This document shows positions 19,938-20,077 of a stretch of DNA of 20,077 nucleotides, in pieces (position 1 is the stretch's first letter; each line of letters opens with the position of its first letter). This stretch comes from a virus. A program made the position numbers and the translations under genes. The notes under the pieces are model-generated. The model saw only the letters and a list, made by a program, of their open reading frames with translations. It did not search any database and had not been told where the DNA came from. The stretch covers positions 1-20,077 of the IMG/VR virus record IMGVR_UViG_3300029922_001100. One strand, given 5' to 3'.

Positions 19938-20077
19938 AAAAAATTTTTTAATCTCCTAAAAAAAATAAACCATTTTAAACTTTTTCTAAAAACAATAGGA
20001 TTTGGTTTTTCAAATTCAGCCAATCTTATTTTTTCAGCTTTTTCTTTATAAGAATCCGATCTTTCTTCGCATATGCT
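19922..20077 (-). CDS. C-terminal end of a gene running in from the right edge
   Basis: The frame is open from the right edge and ends at TAA (19924-19922) after 51 codons. It reads SICEERSDSYKEKAEKIRLA and on to a hydrophobic and basic end (RRLKNFLWKKR). A stretch KWFIFFRRLKNFLW near the C-terminus is amphipathic and might touch a membrane. The start is outside the window, so I cannot say what it is. It overlaps the 59-aa gene by 16 bases, as its neighbours do with one another. Confidence 0.5.
   Translation of the reverse strand, partial: SICEERSDSYKEKAEKIRLAEFEKPNPIVFRKSLKWFIFFRRLKNFLWKKR

Noticed and set aside
1-20077. tRNA genes, CRISPR arrays, insertion sequences, origins
   Set aside because: No cloverleaf-like sequence, no spaced repeat array and no transposase or terminal inverted repeats were found by reading. 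The only tandem repeats are the short ones listed.

Overview
The window is an AT-rich stretch of a tailed-phage (Caudoviricetes) genome or prophage. Every gene I can support is on the minus strand, so it reads from right (20077) to left (1). A Bacteroidota host, probably Flavobacteriia-, Sphingobacteriia- or Chitinophagia-like, is suggested by four things: almost no Shine-Dalgarno sequences, with A-rich leaders before starts instead; two candidate promoters close to the TTTG/TAnnTTTG type; a secreted protein whose signal peptide ends in -KAQ, as is common in Bacteroidota; and structural proteins resembling phage families I know from Bacteroidota. This is inferred from sequence and family memory; no searches were run.

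Right end (about 18630-20077): small, tightly packed or overlapping genes of early/accessory type, including a DUF4031-like protein and a one-TM protein. Next come a candidate promoter, a 25-bp imperfect palindrome and a serine recombinase (17784-18527). The packaging and connector block follows: TerS-like (16847-17746), TerL (14793-16850), a DNA methyltransferase (14062-14775), a gp36/DUF1320-like connector (12902-14011), two small genes, a DUF935/Mu gp29-like portal (10872-12335), a protein of unknown function, a 54-aa gene with tandem repeats at its 3' end, and a Mu gpG/HK97 gp10-like completion protein (9567-9998).

Then come a tail-terminator-like protein (8687-9592), a baseplate J-like protein (7640-8677), a possibly split small gene (7319-7643), a tail-protein-I-like protein (6405-7316), a fibre-like protein (5513-6367), a probable lipoprotein, a ribbon-helix-helix protein and two small genes of unknown function. 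After a rho-independent terminator (4012-4043) and a candidate promoter (3972-4002) comes the capsid unit: a ClpP-type protease fused to a scaffold (with a likely nested scaffold start), the major capsid protein and a secreted protein, closed by a second terminator (743-765). The left end holds a protein of unknown function and the first codons of another gene.

Together the genes account for DNA packaging, portal and head completion, capsid maturation and parts of the baseplate and fibre. No tape measure, sheath, tube, lysis or replication genes are visible. The most unusual feature is a family of aromatic-rich modules, resembling carbohydrate-binding (CBM5/12-type) modules, inserted in or appended to three different virion proteins (12902-14011, 8687-9592, 6405-7316). 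Also notable are the nested scaffold start, the possible frameshift at 7530-7535, the repeats at 10017-10089 and the palindrome upstream of the recombinase.
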